A DNA stretch of 64,000 nucleotides from assembly GCA_019745565.1 (NCBI GenBank), contig JAIESW010000015.1, positions 62,001-126,000 on the forward strand. The letters are read 5' to 3'. A program made the translations under genes and the position numbers. This stretch comes from Burkholderiales bacterium (GTDB lineage: Bacteria; Pseudomonadota; Gammaproteobacteria; Burkholderiales; Ga0077523). Of this stretch, positions 62,422 through 64,000 are shown in pieces (positions within the stretch are counted from its first letter, which is position 1; the number at the start of each line of letters is the position of its first letter). The notes beneath the pieces are model-generated. The model saw only the letters and a list, made by a program, of their open reading frames with translations. It made no database searches and was not told the origin of the DNA.

Positions 62422-63905
62422 TGCTTGTCTTCCGCTCCGTGGTCGTCCTTGCGGTCGGTCTTGCCCGGACCGTAGTGGGTGAGGTCCTCGGGCCGCAGCT
62501 CGAAGGTGTCGGGCGCCGATTCGAAGTCGTCACTCACCGGAACCTCGATGCGCAGGGTCCCCGCGGCGCCCTGGCTGTGATGCGCCACGCTGCCGATCTG
62601 CGGGACGGCGATCATCAGTGCGACCATCAGGAGCTGGATGCACACGAAGGGTACGGCACCCCGATAGATGTCGCCGGTGCGTATTTCCTTCGGCGCGACG
62701 CTCTTCAGGTAGAAGAGCGCAAATCCGAAGGGCGGGTGCAGGAAGGACGTCTGCATGTTGACGCTGAGCAGCACGCCGAACCACACCAGATCGATGCCCA
62801 GCTTCTCCGCCACCGGCGCCAGCAGCGGCACGATGATGAACGCCAGCTCGAAGTAGTCGAGGAAGAACGCGAGCACGAACACCATCACGTTCACCACGAT
62901 CAGGAAGCCGAGCACGCCCCCGGGCATGGAGGTGAGCAGATGTTCCACCCAGAGGTCGCCGTTGACGCCGCGGAACACCAGACCGAACAGCGTCGAGCCG
63001 ATCAGGATGAACATCACGAAGCACGCGAGCTTCGCCGTCGTGCGCATGGATTGGCGCAGCACCGTGAGCGTGAGGCGCTTCCGCAGCGCGGCCAGCACCA
63101 GCGCGCCGCACGCGCCCATCGCCCCACCCTCCGTGGGTGTCGCGATGCCGAGGAAGATCGTGCCGAGCACCAGGAAGATCAGGACAACCGGCGGCACCAG
63201 CGACGACAGCACCCGTCGGCCGAGATCCCAGCCGCGCAGCGTCCGCGCCGAGGCGGCCAGAGCCGGCGCGGCGGCAGGCTTCACCAGACTGACGATCAAC
63301 ACGTACAACGCATAGAAGGCCATCAGCATCAGGCCCGGCACCAGTGCGCCGCGGTACAGATCCCCCACCGAGCGACCGAGCTGATCGGCCATCACGATCA
63401 GCACCAGCGATGGCGGGATGATCTGTGCCAGCGTGCCGGACGCGGCGATCACGCCGCTCGACAGGCGCTTGTCGTAGCCGTGGCGCAGCATGATGGGCAG
63501 CGAAATGAGTCCCATCGCGATGACCGAAGCGGCCACCACGCCGGTGGTCGCGGCCAGCAACCCGCCGACGAAGATCACGGAATAGGCGAGACCGCCGCGC
63601 ACCGTGCCGAAGAGCTGCCCCAGGGTGTCGAGCAGTTCCTCCGCCATGCCGCTGCGTTCCAGCACGAGGCCCATGAAGGTGAAGAACGGGATGGCGAGCA
63701 GCGTGTCGTTCTGCATGATTCCGTACACGCGTTGCGGCAGCGCCTGCAGCAGCTGCGGTTGCAGCAGGCCCACTTCCACACCCACGAAGCCGAACAGCAG
63801 TCCCACGGCCGCCAGCGCGAACGCCACCGGATAGCCGAGCAGCAGGATCACCACCAGGCCGGCGAACATCAGCGGCCCGATGTTGGCGACGAGCCACGCC
63901 GTCAA
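62418..63905 (-). CDS. TRAP transporter large permease (DctM family)
   Basis: 495 aa with about 12-13 TM helices. DctM marks: LVVILLLGYPVAFALAAVGLL, FTFMGLVLERSGMAEELLD, GVVAASVIAMGLISLPIM and FGVLLSVNMQTSFLHPPFGF. A polar C-terminal tail of 50 residues (VPVSDDFESAPDTFELRPED) is extra. TTG start at 63905, with GGGAG 6 bp upstream; 4-bp overlap with the binding-protein gene and with the preceding partial gene (TTGA). Transports carboxylic or aromatic acids with Na+ or H+. Confidence 0.88.
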   Translation of the reverse strand: MTAWLVANIGPLMFAGLVVILLLGYPVAFALAAVGLLFGFVGVEVGLLQPQLLQALPQRVYGIMQNDTLLAIPFFTFMGLVLERSGMAEELLDTLGQLFGTVRGGLAYSVIFVGGLLAATTGVVAASVIAMGLISLPIMLRHGYDKRLSSGVIAASGTLAQIIPPSLVLIVMADQLGRSVGDLYRGALVPGLMLMAFYALYVLIVSLVKPAAAPALAASARTLRGWDLGRRVLSSLVPPVVLIFLVLGTIFLGIATPTEGGAMGACGALVLAALRKRLTLTVLRQSMRTTAKLACFVMFILIGSTLFGLVFRGVNGDLWVEHLLTSMPGGVLGFLIVVNVMVFVLAFFLDYFELAFIIVPLLAPVAEKLGIDLVWFGVLLSVNMQTSFLHPPFGFALFYLKSVAPKEIRTGDIYRGAVPFVCIQLLMVALMIAVPQIGSVAHHSQGAAGTLRIEVPVSDDFESAPDTFELRPEDLTHYGPGKTDRKDDHGAEDKQ

Positions 63906-64000
63906 GCGATGCTCCCGTCACCGGATGGGCGTCCTGGAGGTTGTGCGGCATGACGGTCAAGGAGCGGTGCCGCCGGATGCAGACCCACCAGTGCCCCGAT
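63902..64000 (-). CDS. Partial: C-terminus of probable TRAP small permease (DctQ)
   Basis: An open minus-strand frame enters from the window edge and ends at 63902 with TGA overlapping the DctM start (TTGA). The last 32 residues (ending RPSGDGSIA) show no motif. The assignment rests only on its position before DctM, where DctQ is expected. Confidence 0.45.
   Translation of the reverse strand: MGALVGLHPAAPLLDRHAAQPPGRPSGDGSIA

Overview
This window is GC-rich, densely packed DNA with all the marks of a denitrifying proteobacterium, most likely a betaproteobacterium. The reasons are a nirS-type heme d1 cluster with fused NirDL, NarXL with NarK1/NarK2-NarGHJI, NnrS, a Cys-less Dnr-like Crp/Fnr regulator, and a TRAP/isoquinoline-oxidoreductase fringe. 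I found no tRNA, rRNA, CRISPR array or insertion sequence. No canonical norCB or nosZ is present.

Layout. 0-4.7 kb: AraC regulator, nitronate monooxygenase-like enzyme, two flavin split-barrel proteins (one fused to GAF), hemerythrin. 4.8-5.8 kb: cupin and a Fer4/CDGSH protein. 5.9-9.3 kb: narXL and a Dnr-like regulator. 9.3-19.7 kb: an unusual respiratory island with a divergent CtaA paralogue, a normal CtaA, CtaB, SCO, a CuA subunit II, a heme-copper subunit I whose catalytic-tyrosine position is Gln, a cytochrome b-ferredoxin-FlpD fusion, and a second very divergent heme-copper subunit I with an altered CuB site. 19.8-29.4 kb: cysG opposite nirS-C-F-DL-G-H-J-N, together a full route from uroporphyrinogen III to heme d1. 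29.5-33.2 kb: DGC zinc protein, a second cytochrome b fusion (to 2Fe-2S and an FAD/NAD reductase), a probable small RNA, nnrS. 33.2-35.2 kb: B12-radical SAM protein. 35.4-46.3 kb: narK1-narK2-narGHJI-ppiC and small membrane proteins. 46.3-58.1 kb: porin, cupin, YceH, ABC exporter with DUF3299, diguanylate cyclase, two tiny exported proteins, an outer-membrane barrel, a cupredoxin, patatin and amidase. 58.2-64 kb: isoquinoline-1-oxidoreductase-like pair and a TRAP transporter whose binding-protein gene carries a frameshift.

Regulation. Eight FNR/Dnr-like 14-mers (5-4-5 half sites) lie ahead of narX, the subunit II operon, the cytochrome b-ferredoxin gene, nirS, the DGC gene, the small RNA, the radical SAM gene and a 63-aa membrane protein. 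In every case a -10-like hexamer begins 28.5 or 29.5 bases after the box centre, as expected for activation from about -41.5. The regulator at 8584-9273 is the obvious candidate. Two further promoters (hemerythrin and the tiny exported proteins) share a different signature of four TTAR-like units repeated every 11 bp.

How it works together. Nitrate is imported by NarK1/2 and reduced by NarGHI. Nitrite goes to NirS. With no NorBC in view, NO would have to be handled by the two atypical heme-copper proteins, NnrS or genes outside the window. The two cytochrome b fusions look like quinone-linked electron gates serving this branch. These last two points are inference.
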